From positions 372,001 through 436,000 of the forward strand of contig VNKQ01000009.1 of assembly GCA_016508695.1 (NCBI GenBank): a stretch of DNA of 64,000 nt, written 5' to 3'. Positions 33,265-45,519 of the stretch are shown here, piece after piece. A program made the position numbers and the translations under genes. Position 1 is the first letter of the stretch; each line of letters begins with the position of its first letter. A model generated the notes under the pieces. It did no database searches. It was not told where the DNA came from and worked only from the letters and a program-made list of their open reading frames with translations. This DNA comes from Hyphodiscus hymeniophilus (lineage: Eukaryota > Ascomycota > Leotiomycetes > Helotiales > Hyphodiscaceae).

Positions 33265-36200
33265 TTACTTTGTGGTTGAGACTCTTGCGGACATTTCTTG
33301 CCTCCTTGATTCCAACGCAAAAAGTCGTTTGCATAAGGTTTTATCATTTAGACCCACTCCATAATCTGCAAGCCTCAGTTCCTGAATGACGTTAACCGAG
33401 AATATTTACCGAAGAGACGCAGTACCAATGCGAATAGACTCACCTCGCATGAAACGTCATGGAATCCCGGCATGCAACAAATGTGTTGGAAATTATTGTC
33501 TACTTTGCCACCGAAGAACCCGGATTCAACCACTACGGACGGTTTAAAAAGTATTCCAAATGAGTTTGTTGATTTGGCCATTATGGCAGCATCACTGTTT
33601 ACCGGCAACCTTGCTTGTGATAATTAGCAGACTTAAAAAAAAAATTGAAGTGTGCTGCACATAAACGCGAAACCTACTTGGGATCCTTGGACGTGCTCGG
33701 AGGGCTAGGCGATGATATTCCGCTGGAGAATCCCGATTGCACATCGCCTGCCGATTTAAACACATTGCCCGCAAATGGCGACACTGAACTGCTGGAGGCA
33801 GTGACCGCGGCGGTTCCAAGTGGTGTTTTCGGCAGCTTTGTGAAGTCGAACAACGAGGAGGTCTGCTTGGTCGATTCACCATCCGGTTTAGTGTTCGTGA
33901 GTCCAGAAATGAGATTCTTCTCGGGTGTTCGTGTCGATTCTAAAGCTTCCGCATCTGACCCTTTACTAGAAGGCAAAAGTCTGCTAGCTTCTGAGTGAAG
34001 GTTAGGCATTGATCCAAGCCACTTAGTGTCCAAAAACTGACTGAAGGGGTTCTCGATGGCCCCATGAGTGGGAACAGACTTCGGAAAGGAGGCGTCATTG
34101 GAAGCTTGTTTTGGCTTTGAGAATGTGGTCTTCGAATCTGTATCTGGTACCTGCCGCTCAACGACAGAGAGCTGTGAGTGACTGGTCTCCTCAAAAGCAG
34201 AGTGGGGAACTACGCAAGTTAGCTTCTGTGCTCGGAAAGGAGCTTTTAGGGAAGTGCTACCTGGTTGAGGTCGCTTTGCGTATTGCTTGCAAATTTGGGC
34301 ACCACTTTCCAAGACCTTTAATCTTCGCAAGATTGAATCTCTCTCAGCAACTTTTTCATCTGTCTCTCCTGCAATCCGTTTGATAACATCTGGCTGCATG
34401 GAGATCACTGCGGTGGGGCAGAAGATCTTGGGAATTTCGCGCATGATTGGTGCTTGTATAGCCAGAGTTGGTACGTTGTCTGTGAATAACGTTATCGCAA
34501 CCTAAGTAGGGCCAGATTGTCAGTATATTCTAAGGTAGGGGCTCAACTACATACCTCGTAGTATGCATTCATGTTATCAAATGCCTCTTCAGCCGCGACC
34601 ATGTCCATATCCAACTCATCTTTTGTTTTCATTGTTGAGAGCAACCGGGTGATCTCCTCGTGTCCAGGTCGCAAAAGAGCTGCATTCACAGCTTCTTCGA
34701 ATTGCTCCTTACTCCTATCTTGCCGGGGAGTTTTGTTGCTACTGATGAATTGACTGTTTGTAGTCATGGGGTAGTCTTTATGTACCTCGAGTAACTCATC
34801 CAATTTCTCATATGCAAGCTTCAATCTTTCTTCCATAATAGGATTCAACCAGAATTGGAGTATGTTGTCACAGGCTTCACCGTCTGTCAAATGTCGGAGG
34901 AGGAGTTCAAGAAAGTTGTTAGTGGCCTCCCACACGCTGTAAATGTGAAGTCGTGCAAGGTTTCCCCATGGTCGGCTGTACTGACGGAAAAGCTCGCCCA
35001 CAAGAAGAGGGTTTGGTAAACCCGGCAACTGTCATATCAAGGGTATCAGTATACAAGGGACTCATAAGAAGTTGAAGGAGGAGTGTACTGGCGTACCTCT
35101 CGTCCACGACTCCTCTTCAGGAGCAAACATGCTTGCTCGATTGCTTCTTGCCGGGTCCGATACCTCTCATCATCAGTCTTATCATCATCAACGAGCCAGA
35201 AAGCACCATTCTTCCGTATATTCTTCGCAAATTCGAAGTGCATATTCATGACGTTCGCACAGAGCCGTCTTTTAGGATCTGAATCGATTCGAAAGAATTC
35301 GTGGTCATAATCTCCCCTCGTGGCATCTCTACAGATGGTTTGAAATGACTGACTCAGTGAAATTAGAAACGATTGCTGTTCTTCAAGTTCTACTCGGCTT
35401 TTTCCAAGTTTGTCTAGGGCAGTCTTTGTTGATGATATTTGGCGCTGGATGTCCTCGACTAGGCGTGGAAGCTCTGTTCGTATCTGATTGAAGAGTACTT
35501 TGCTCAGGCGACCTCGAAGGGCTGTGATCGCTACAGTATGTTTAGGGAGGCAATTGAAACTGCTATCCTGGAAGAACTTGTTCTCTTGTTCGTCTCGGGA
35601 ATCGGGGGAAGCATTGTCCGCGTTGGAGTCAAGATTCTTGACAACATGCCAACCCAAAGAGAACTTGATTTCTTCATTCCTGGCCAGAGCGATAAATGCC
35701 TCCTCGCTTTTTGATCCATTGGTCAAGAGATCTGGCTTCGTGATTATTCCGAGCGTCCGCAACCCTTGTGGATCAACTTGCCGAGCCCTATGAAGAATGA
35801 TCTGATTGCCGATGTCGTTCTTGGCGGACACTACTGCCAATATTATACTCCTGGGATTTTCAAGGTATTGGGACACGAGGTTGTGGACTAGCTTCACGTC
35901 TCCAGCGGTTTGCGATTTTGTTTCCGAATGAATCAGCCCAGGAAGGTCGACTAGTGTGAGTTGTGGTTGAGAAGGACCACAGAATTCGACCCGTAGAACA
36001 TCATTGGAGAAGGATTTTCCGGCCGCCGACAAACCCATAGCATCTCTAGCGATTTCAAATAAGTCGGTGAAATCGTCCTTGGTTTTCAGGTCATGACGGA
36101 ATCGCGAAAGGCGGTCGCGGTCGAGCAGCGTTCTGTCCTTTCCAGGCACGATAGAAACGGAAATTTCGTCTTTTGGAGCTCGGCGGAGGATGACTTCTGT

Positions 36201-36422
36201 TGCAAATCGAGTGCACAGATTGTCTTGCCTCGGGAATGGAATCGCAGAGATCGCCTCCAACACAGAGCTCTTTCCACTGGATTGGTCGCCACAGACGATG
36301 AGTTGTGGCAGCGCAACGATCTCGCTCAAACCACGAGCGCGAAGAGAATCCACAACATCGAGAAGCTCCATCTGCTCAGCAGACTGCAATTTCTGCACGT
36401 CGGGTAGTTGGAGCCCCGCCAT
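33265..36422 (-). CDS. Mx-like dynamin GTPase with a long C-terminal tail
   Basis: Five exons are inferred: 35097-36422, 34555-35028, 33678-34501, 33444-33609 and 33265-33381, giving about 968 residues. The GTPase domain has the P loop G-D-Q-S-S-G-K-S-S (45-53), D-L-P-G (159-162) and T-K-P-D (228-231). A middle domain with R-G-R-E-L-P-G-L-P-N-P follows, created by the first splice junction, and then a GTPase effector domain. Dynamins polymerise on membranes and drive fission; the fungal Mx-like group is poorly characterised. Beyond the effector domain are about 260 extra residues, rich in Ser/Pro/Thr and Phe-containing patches, ending near M-P-G-F-H-D-V-S-C-E-E-L-R-L-A-D-Y. The last two introns are inferred from frame and splice signals and are less certain than the first two. 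Confidence 0.85.
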
Positions 36423-39006
36423 AGTGTTCGAGAGGTTTGTGGAAAAGATGTCAGAAAGAAGACGAGGTAAAAAAGAATAATGTATTAGGTATCATATGGT
36501 CGGAACGCAGGCCAGGTGGTTGCGAGATCGCTGGAGGGTCTTTTCTTCTTTGAGGCGTCAATACCTCGATCTCGTGACTACTGTAACTGTAGCTGTAGCT
36601 ACGAGTGAATTATGGGAAAATGAAGGACAAGTTTCGATTTTATCGATTTGGAAAGTGAGGCTGTTCGTTTAGGGGGTATTTGGATGTTGGGTCGGGCTGC
36701 AGTGCATCAATCTGATTGGTTCGCCTGAGGTGCCTTGTTTCGAGGAGGTGCATCATTCCAGCCGCCTTGTGTCGAATACTCGGCACGAGTAACTGGCCCT
36801 ATTTTTGTACAAGTACATGCGCAATCGCAAAAACGAGATCCCGAACTTGATTACAATGCGAATTGAAACGTAAAACTTGATCTGAAGATGCGTTAGAACT
36901 TATTTCATGCTAATAACTAGTTTTAGAAGAAAAATAATTGATGATGTTTTTAATTCGACCGGAATATACTTTGCGGGTAGTGAAAGGGGCCAGTTAATCT
37001 CTACTAGCGCGCCGCCTCGAGACTGCAGACGCCTTGATACCTTGTCCCATTTGTGCACTTCGCCTCAATTTCCTCAGAAGTTGCTTGGTCTGACGGTCTG
37101 ACCTTAGTAATGCCCAGGTTGGTGCATCAAAATAACCCATTATTATTGAGGCCTCGAAAGATCAAACGTACATGTATATTAACCCCTCCACAGCGACTTG
37201 TTCGTCTCTTCTGTGGAACGTTAGCTTCGTCGTGACATTACTTCCGGACTAGCTCCGTTTATAGTAGGTAGTTAAGTAGTAGTAAGAATTATTTCATTAA
37301 AGACTCAAGAAGTAGAGGGGGACCTCTATATATATATAAAAGGAGAGACTAGTTGGCCATATATGTGATCTGTCACATGGCCACATTCAGCATCTTCCAG
37401 TTACAGTACTTGGAAGCGGTTGTCGACATTGGGCGAGCGCCTAAAATGCAAACAGCCATGCTGAGAAGCATCTGGGATAGGCAAATTAAAATTATCATTC
37501 ATTCATGTCCCAATGTATCACGTGTATATACACCACTTCCCAGCCCTCACAGGTCGTCCCAATCTTCTGATATATGAACATAAACGGGCGAATCGAACCA
37601 CCCGAATAACTTACGCTCGCCATGTCACGGCCGATGATCTACCGCTACAAGTAGATTACCTATCCAGCGATTCAGAGAAGCCCTTAGGAGATATCCATCC
37701 AAAGCACCTGCACTACCCTCAACTGAGTGAAACAGCCTCAGGACCCGTGAGACTTCCAGGCTCATTAGCATTCGAATTCCATAGTGTATCGTATCTGGGA
37801 AGAGCATTAGCTAAGTGAACCTAAAGGCTCATGATCAAAGTTATCTATGCTCGATAGCAATCGGGTGTTGGCTTTGCGATTCACAGGATGCTAAACCCAA
37901 TCACGGTAGTAGAGATGTCTAACCTAGCAAAGTACATCAGGCTCAACAACTAAGTCGTCTTTAGAGAAAATCACGCCTCTATCCTTCCTACTAGTATGCA
38001 TACACGCATCACACTTGCGAAATAGCAAAAGTAATCTTATAACCCACCCTATCGTCTGAATCCCCTCTCCCGCGCTCTCACAACACCACACTACCGACCT
38101 ATAAATCCATCTTCTCTACTCAGGCCCTTTCCCCAGATCCTGCTCCTCTCTTCCGTCTCCTTCTCACACAACGTACAAAAAAATAATATCACAGTCCTTA
38201 TAACTCATCCGAACAGAACCTCTCTACCGCCTTAACACCTCAACACCCCAACACCTCAAAATCCGAACCCAGTCCCGCAAAACACAGCCTAGAACACTTA
38301 CACGGATACAAAAGTCCAGCAACGGGATATCGTACAAGGGACCAAAAGACCACCATGGCACCCCCGGACAACATGCCTCGATGCCCCCGCGCCTTCTAAC
38401 TCACCCACGGCTGCCGGGGCAAGGTTCTGATCAACGGGCTACGTGCGACTATTGCATGGTAAGTTCTTTCCTGGACACTTGCTTGAGGATGACTGATGGA
38501 ACCTTGTAGACAGAGGGGCGTTTCGCACGATAGGAAAAATATGGTGCTTTGAGATGGGAACGACGGATGACGCGGGATAGGATGAGAGGTTGGGGAGCTT
38601 AGGAAGGGGAGGCTTGGTGAGCGAGACTTTGGAAAATTAGATTCGGAAGAGACCTAAAGGAGAGAACTTCCCCTGGTAACCTTGTCGTTCAGATTTCCAA
38701 CTGAGAACATGGCCATCTAGTCAAGACCGTCGAGAGGCGAAGAGGAAAAGCAGTCCAGCGGCCATGAAGACCCGGTTTCAACACTACTGTAATGTAGAAG
38801 TCCAACGTACCAATCGACACAACAGATCGCAAGACGAATCACAAACCCCCTCTCCAACAGCCCAGCCCAGCCCAGCCCAACCCATTCACATTCACATTCA
38901 CAACCACTCCACCCTTCAACGACTCAAACCCTTTGTACAAAACGACATCACTCACTCAAACAACTTAACCAACATCCTCCACCCACCTCCACCTCCAACC
39001 CACACA
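36423..39006. other. Intergenic region, 2.6 kb
   Basis: It contains an AT stretch near 37327-37342, and a C/A-rich leader-like segment from about 38040. An ATG in excellent context at 38355 opens only 14 codons before a stop at 38397-38399, followed by open sequence and a GTAAGT donor near 38459. A frame with ATG at 38764 is continuous with the downstream Cys-rich gene. A CAGCC/CATTCA tandem tract lies at about 38863-38905. Confidence 0.45.
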
Positions 39007-39228
39007 ATGTGCACCTACACCCTAACCCACCACGCTCTCTGCCACTGCAGCTACAGGAACCTCTCGTCCCCCTGCGCCAAAGCCCGCAAAACAGGCTCAC
39101 CATGCGGCTTCTACCCGTACCCTCAACACGCTCTCCCGGACGTCGTGCGCGGGGATAGGTGTAGTTTCTGCTGGGAGGAGCAGGAGGAAGCACTGCGGAG
39201 GGAAGCATTGCAGGAAGGCCGGAGGTAG
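39007..39228 (+). CDS. Small Cys/His-rich hypothetical protein
   Basis: The ATG at 39007 opens 73 residues starting M-C-T-Y-T-L-T-H-H-A-L-C-H-C and containing eight cysteines, with C-S-F-C-W-E-E near the end. Short fungal proteins with an N-terminal M-C and spaced Cys/His pairs of this kind are common, probably metal binding, but without known function. No signal peptide, so it is not a typical secreted effector. The same frame is open from 38764; that longer start adds a low-complexity Pro/His segment and is judged less likely. Confidence 0.5.
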   Translation: MCTYTLTHHALCHCSYRNLSSPCAKARKTGSPCGFYPYPQHALPDVVRGDRCSFCWEEQEEALRREALQEGRR

Positions 39229-40041
39229 GGGGTTGGGATCTTCGCGGGGACTGGGGTTGGTGCTACCTTTGGAACTCGGATGTTCGTGCTAGTCCCTAGG
39301 AAAAGGGAGGGGGCCGGTGGCGCCGTGTTAAGCGAGATTTTGTACAGTACTTCAAATACCCCCGTTCAAGGTACCGAAGTATTGGTAAATAGATGTGAAG
39401 GGTCACCCGAACCTCGTGTTTTTCAAGAACGCCTTTTTCCAACGATCATAGGAACCTTCGCATCACAGTCTTTACTACTTTAAAAAAAAACTTCAGAACG
39501 CGCAAATAAATGTAGAGTGAGACCCCTCGTGACTTCGCATGTAGCGGACGGCCTTTTCATGGAAACTTCGCTTGATACACTTCACCACTTTGTACATACT
39601 TAGGATGCGCTTGCTTTCACTCTCTAAGCTTCTGTGCAATGGTTGTGTCCGAAACAACGCCCCCTGAAGTGCGAGTGGAGGCATCTCAGGACATTCCTCG
39701 CGTGACACTGGGCATATTCTCGAACCGTCAAAGATGTTTGCACGAGCGAGACAGAGGGGAATATAGGTTTCAGAACAGAGGCTTCTTTGTTTGCTGCAAT
39801 GAGCGCATGAGAGAGGAGCTGCTTAGCACCTAAGACAAGTGGAAAAAGTACGATCGTATTCTCTATCTACCTTTCATGTATCGTCATGATCCATCACCGT
39901 TTTATGTTCGTAGTCCCGTCCCACATATGAAAAACAACGCTTGACTTGTCCAGTCCATATGAATCGAAGCATTTACTCTCCTCGGCTGCTCCAAGGCCAC
40001 CCAGAGCCAAGCCCAAATGCCATTTATGAAGTACCATTGGC
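39229..40041. other. Intergenic region
   Basis: No gene supported. It holds the 3' ends of two converging genes. Confidence 0.5.
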
Positions 40042-41807
40042 TTAGCAAACTGCATGAGTCTTGCCATGCTTGCCCTGCAAGCTGTGCTTCTCTCTGGTAT
40101 AATGCTTGTGAGTACGACCTCCAGCCTTTCCATGGCTCGTCGAATGCGCTGCAATGTACTCCTGCGTGCGCTTCAACTCCGCTACATCCATCTGATCCAA
40201 GACCTCAATGCAGAGCTTGATATCGGCAAGCAATTGATCACATCTACTCTTCGAAAAATCCTCACGCACCACGACTCTCAACATTTTGAGATCGTCGGTA
40301 TGCGGTGCCATCGTATAAGCCGGCACGACCCAGCTTCTGCCTCTAAGCTGATGAGCGAGGGCAAATTCATCGTAGCGCTTCTCGCCATCCTTAAAACGGA
40401 ATGCGACAAGAGGGAGACCCTCGCCGTTCTTCTTTGACATGAGGACGAAGCCGAGCTGTTCGAGGGAAGAGGCAAGATAATCGGCGGTACGGGTTAGGTT
40501 CGTCATGATGGAACGGTAACCGTGCTTTCCAAGACGGATGAGTTGGTAATATTGGCCGATAACTTGGGAGGCGCCTTTGGAGAAGTTGAGGGTGAAAGAA
40601 GCTTGGTCGGCGCCAAGATAGTTGATGTTGAAGACAAGTTCTTTTGGGAGGTATTCGGGGGCACGCCAGACGATCCAGCCTACGCCTGGGTACACGAGTC
40701 CGTATCTATGGCTGTTAGTGAACTGTCGGATAGAAGGAGGAGAGGTTTACTTGTGGCCGGAGACGTTGATTGAGATGACTCGCTCCAGGCGGAAATCCCA
40801 CTCCAATTCAGGAACGACGAAGGGAGCTACGAATCCACCCGATGCAGCATCGATGTGGATAGACGTATCCATTCCCTTCTTGATCAACAAATCATTGACA
40901 GCCTTGGCATCCTCGTATTCACCAGTATAAGTCGTGCCAAGAATAACGCAGATGCCAATAGTGTTCTCATCCACCAGATTGACCGTCTCTTCAGGATCAA
41001 TCACATATCTGTCCGGGGAGCAGAACACGTATTTCTCCTCGACCTCGAAGTATCTAGCCGCCTTCTCCCAGCAGACTTGAACGGCAGACGACATGATGAT
41101 ATTGGGGTTATCAGCGGGCTTCCCGGCTGCGATGCGGGCGTTCTTCCATTTCTTCTTCATGGCAAGAACGGCAAGCATGATGGCCTCAGATGATCCGACA
41201 GTGGAGGTACCGACTGCGGCTTCGTCATCACCAGTTGTAGGAGCATTGAAGAGACGGCCGATCATGGAGACGCAGCGGTTCTGGATGTCGGCGGATTGAG
41301 GGTATTCTTCGTAGTCGATGAAGTTCTTGGAGAAGGATTCGGTCATGAGGTCTTCGACTTCTTTTTCCTGTAGAAGACATGTTAGACTCGATTCGTGTAT
41401 CTCAAAGCCTGGTCTCTCAGATCTGCGTGAGGCAGGAAGTACGTACCATGTATGTTGTTACGAACGAGGCCAAGCTATACGAGCAATCACGGTCAGCTCC
41501 CATCTCAAAATTAGCCCTCACCACCTCTCCATGTCCCCAAGGACAACAATTGCAAGAGGACATACTTCAACATAGGGTTACCATCCAAGCTCAAATCATC
41601 CTTGATCATGCGGTAAGCAACCTCCTTGGGCATCTCGCTCTCGGGCATCTCATGCTTGGGGAGATCCTCAGCAGCGAACCTACTGCCGTAGACGGTGGTG
41701 GTGAAGGTATCCGGCGTGGGGCTGTCGTCGATCTGGAGCTTATCCATGCCCTTGACGAGCGGCTGGTCGATCTCATGATCTTTCTTGATGGCATTGAGGT
41801 GGACCAT
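40042..41807 (-). CDS. GAD1: Glutamate decarboxylase
   Basis: Four exons (41566-41807, 41447-41474, 40751-41367, 40042-40705) give 516 residues. The enzyme removes the alpha-carboxyl of glutamate to make GABA, with pyridoxal phosphate, in the cytosol; it feeds the GABA shunt and acid or oxidative stress tolerance. Seen are G-T-S-T-V-G-S-S-E-A (substrate and cofactor loop), H-I-D-A-A-S-G-G-F-V-A-P-F and I-N-V-S-G-H-K-Y-G, whose lysine binds the cofactor; that lysine codon is completed by splicing. The second exon is only 28 bases but is needed to restore N-L-A-S-F-V-T-T-Y-M. The C-terminal tail is basic and His-rich (K-H-Y-T-R-E-K-H), longer than in bacterial enzymes. Confidence 0.96.
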
Positions 41808-42284
41808 TTTGGTGGCGTGGACGGTGTTTTTGTGTGGATGGAGGGGTTGATGGTGTTCGTTCTGTGTGTATGTGTGTGTTTGAGATTGGTGGTTGATGTT
41901 GAAGAGAGGAAATCAATCAATTGAGTAGCAGAGATTTGAAAAGGGTAGTAGGAAGTAGTAGGAAGTAGTAGGAGTGGGATCTCCGGAGGTGAAAAGGCAG
42001 AACAAAGAGGTTGCAAAACAAGGGCGAGGCCACGACCTTAAATATGTCGACGTAGCTACCGGTAAGTTCGCTGCTTGCTTCAACCCCACTACGGAACACA
42101 GCTCAAAGCTTGGATCCCAGCGTCTCGAATCTTGGCAACAAAGCTTAACTCGGCCGGTTTGATTGGCCAGTCTCAGCCAACACACAAATGTAAACTCCTC
42201 CAGAAGCACCAGCTTGATCCACTGACTCGTCGACTCTCGCAGCATTCATTTACTTATTGTCATCTTTCGTACACTACGTATTAT

Positions 42285-42333
42285 GTATTGTATTGTATTG
42301 TATTGTATTGTATTGTATTGTATTGTATTGTAT
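42285..42333. repeat. Pentanucleotide microsatellite (GTATT)n
   Basis: Nearly ten uninterrupted copies of GTATT. Likely length-variable between strains. Confidence 0.9.
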
Positions 42334-42608
42334 GATATATGTTGATATACAAGTACTCATACCATCCACTCTGTATTTCCCGTTGCTTCCGCCTCGCAGT
42401 CTCACACTCTCTCACCTCCCATCCCACCGCCGTATGGCAGATCTCCTCTCCTCTTCTCACTCACTCTCAACAGCGGGCTAGCTGCGTCATCACTCCCCTC
42501 CTATCAGGGTCCTTCCCCAGAAACCGAACAATGCAGAATCCGTATCCCCCTTTACTCACTCATCATCGCAGGGTCTTTGGCAATTCTTTCCACTCTTTCA
42601 TCTTGGGT

Positions 42609-42613
<5 letters not shown>

Positions 42614-42643
<30 letters not shown>
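42614..42643. repeat. Dinucleotide microsatellite (CT)15
   Basis: Fifteen uninterrupted CT units. Confidence 0.9.
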
Positions 42644-42646
<3 letters not shown>

Positions 42647-43672
42647 CATCTCTTATCCTATCCTTATCCTCTTCTCCATTAGTATCTTGACACATGGTGG
42701 TCGGTCTAGCACCACGCCGTCAGGCCTCTATCGCAAAAGCAAAGCAAATCAATCCCCTGCCAGTCTGTCAGAGAAGGGGCTGCCCTGCTCCTACATCGTG
42801 GGGAGGCAGGTTTTTGCTTCCGTGGCGGTGACGAGAGACGAGGGATAGGCCTTCTCAGGCACCGTGCAGACATGGCATTGTTGATTCGCTGCCGTGGGGG
42901 ATGGGGTGGGGTGCGCCACCCTTTTGCATCGAGACCGCTGGCATGATGCAGCTTGTGAGGGGTTGCCTTCATCGGTAGATGTCGTGAAAGCATGAGCCAG
43001 CGATGCTTCTGATGGATCGCTACCATTGAAAATTGAAAGCGGCGGTGACTGCCAAGATAGTGGCCCTTTGAGAGCAGGATATGTACTTGTACGTTCAGGC
43101 CCGGCTCAGGGTGTGGGAGAGGCGCAAAGGGATTGAATACAGTGGTGATCCGGTCGTCTTTGGCACTGTCCAGATACACCAAGTGATTTGGAGGATTATT
43201 CCTCACTTCGTGTGCATTCCCCACTACCCCCGTCTTGGAAGCATTTGAAACTTGAGGGGTCGGTAAGAGCCGTACGAATGCGACAAGGCTGAATGTACGA
43301 CCAAAGGCCTCCAGCCTTGTTAGCAGTGGAGTACAAACATCTGTCCCTGCAGCCATTGTTTGTGGCACTCAAGCTCCTTCTCTTCTGCACTCAATCATCT
43401 GATCTACTTTCACTTGTCCCAAGATTTGAAGTAGAATCTTGAACACTATCCCAACCGATTATTGAGAAGAGCTGAAAAAGGACCTATTGTACACGACCCT
43501 TCCTCAACCAACGTGCCGCACTTCTAATGCTCTAGATATACGCAAAGAAGACCGGCCAGAACCATGCATGCGGTGGCCCCCCTCCCAAGGAACAACGTAA
43601 ACTAGAGACGAAAGCCTCCGAGATTCCCACGTCCCCTGCTTTGTACTACTTCTATCGCCATTCGTTATGCAT

Positions 43673-44916
43673 CTACTTCGCGATTTCGACACCACCGGTT
43701 GCGCCCTACATGTCGTCGTGAGCAGTCGCCTCAAAAGAAACAAGAGAGTTGGGGAGTACTTACGAGTGCCTTCTTCACGTCACCGTAGATAGCGAATTGA
43801 CCAGCCTGTGAATCATCCAGTCAGCATTGAAACTTTGAGAACAGGTTTGTAAGATGGGTGCGACTTACAGTCAATGTGCCGACCATGAAAAGACGAGCAC
43901 CGACACCAGTGTAAGATCCTCTAATACCAAGCTCCTTGGCAATTTTGATCAGACGGCTTGTAGTTCCCTCTCCAGGAAGACCCTTGGTCTTGTTGATCTT
44001 GCTTAGCATGGTGTCAGCAGGTTGTGAGACGACAGCGGCGGCGAGACCAGCAATGAGACCGGAACCCAAATTGATGGTGGTTTGCAAGCTATCGGAGGCG
44101 GTAGCTTTGTTGACTTGTTGGTAGATGAGCTCGGAGACCTTCTCGTAGACAACAAATTTGGCCATGGTATATGGGACCCTATTTATGGTTAGTATCTTAA
44201 TTAGTTCCCAAGGATTGCTCAACGTACTGCTTGAACAGAATAGGACCGAAACCAGCGTAGAAGGCACCAACACCCTCATTCTTCAACATCTTGCTGAATC
44301 CACCAATGAGTCCATTAGCGTATGTAGGCTCAGAAACGAGACGAATACGCGTAGCCTCAAGGGGGCAGAGGGCAATGTCGGCGAAGAACTCTGCGAGAGC
44401 GGCGGAGGCCAAGTAGACAGCAGTGCGGTTGTTGGAGGCATTCTCATAGCCGAGGAGGTTGATGGATTGCTGCTTGAAGAGTTCATATCCACCGAACTTG
44501 AATGCACCTTGAAGGAAGTATCCAGCAGCGGTAGGACCGAAGCCAGTCAAGAGAGCCCCGGCACCCTCTTTGGCAATAACCTGACGGAAACCTCCAACTA
44601 ATCCCTTGTTATATGTGAGGGGGTCGAGTTGTATTCTTGTCTTGACGCTGTGAAGATGACATGTCAGCAAACGTTCTCCTATCGTCTTGACACAGGTTTT
44701 GGGTATGCGCATAAAACTGAAGTTGCTGGGTTCGAAATGGACTTACACATCGACGGGTGTGAGAGCTCCGTGGGTGACCGAGCAGCAGATGGCGCCTGCC
44801 AAAGCGAATCTAGAGTAGAGAGCAACTCCGCTGAGCTTCTCGGGAGTATTGGCGGCGACCTTCTGAACGACGGCATCGACCTTGGTCGAGCCGGTGGAGG
44901 TTGCGGGTGAGGCCAT
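43673..44916 (-). CDS. MIR1: Mitochondrial phosphate carrier
   Basis: Five exons (44747-44916, 44228-44647, 43869-44178, 43764-43805, 43673-43705) give 324 residues, close to the usual 310-330. The three carrier signatures are present: P-V-D-V-V-K-T-R, P-L-E-A-T-R-I-R and P-A-D-T-M-L-S-K, each ending one odd-numbered span of the six-span fold. The sequence around them (Y-S-R-F-A-L-A-G-A, F-K-F-G-G-Y-E) is that of the phosphate carrier rather than other family members. It imports phosphate with protons into the matrix for ATP synthesis. The small terminal exons are supported by the conserved end G-Q-F-A-I-Y-G-D-V-K-K-A-L. Housekeeping expression is expected. Confidence 0.96.
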
Positions 44917-45519
44917 AGTATTAGATATATGTCGGGTGAGAGTCGTGAGGTGATTATTAGGGTGGAGTGGAGATGAGGATGTTCACGATACTCCTGTTGA
45001 GAATGTTCAATGGATGGCGGTTGGGTAAAAACAGCTTGGAGTTTCAATCTCTAAAATTATTCCACCACGCTAGTGAGTCCACGGGAAGAGTCGGATCTGG
45101 CTGGCCGGGAAATCAGCATCAGCCAATTCAAGCGTGTCAGTGGGGCACGTTTAGAGATGGACGAATGAAAATGCGTGGCTGGGATAAATGTGGCTAGTAA
45201 GACTCGCACTAAAAGGGATGCTGGTCAGGTGATGGAGAATGGTCAGCTTGGAGTTTGGTCTGTGGTGTTGTATCGTTTCTTCATGGAATCGTAATTGCTT
45301 CGAAAACTGAGAGTGCGGTCTATATGAGATATATAAAAGTCCTTACTTTGTGTTTATATGATTGGTGCTATTACTTCATTACCAACCTGGAAATTCACGA
45401 CACAGCAGATTTCCACCTGTGACCAGCAACCAGATCGTCACTGCTCTTTAAATGAAGTGTTCGGGCATCAAACGAGGAGTCTGGCATTCTCGGTCCAAAT
45501 CTAAGACCCTTCGTCGCCT
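44917..45519. other. Intergenic region
   Basis: Promoter side of the phosphate carrier and 3' side of the membrane-protein gene. Nothing else seen. Confidence 0.5.

Larger units (their letters stand above)
41808..43672. other. Intergenic region rich in simple repeats
   Basis: A decamer GTAGTAGGAA is repeated three times at about 41946-41973 just upstream of the decarboxylase start. A TATTG pentamer array and a CT array follow. The long minus frame at 42706-43368 lacks motifs and is treated as chance. The left part must hold the decarboxylase promoter; the right end the 3' end of the phosphate carrier. Confidence 0.5.

Noticed and set aside
42706..43368. 220-codon minus-strand frame
   Set aside because: Composition is biased to Pro/Arg/His with no motif; it overlaps simple repeats and has no splice or promoter context.
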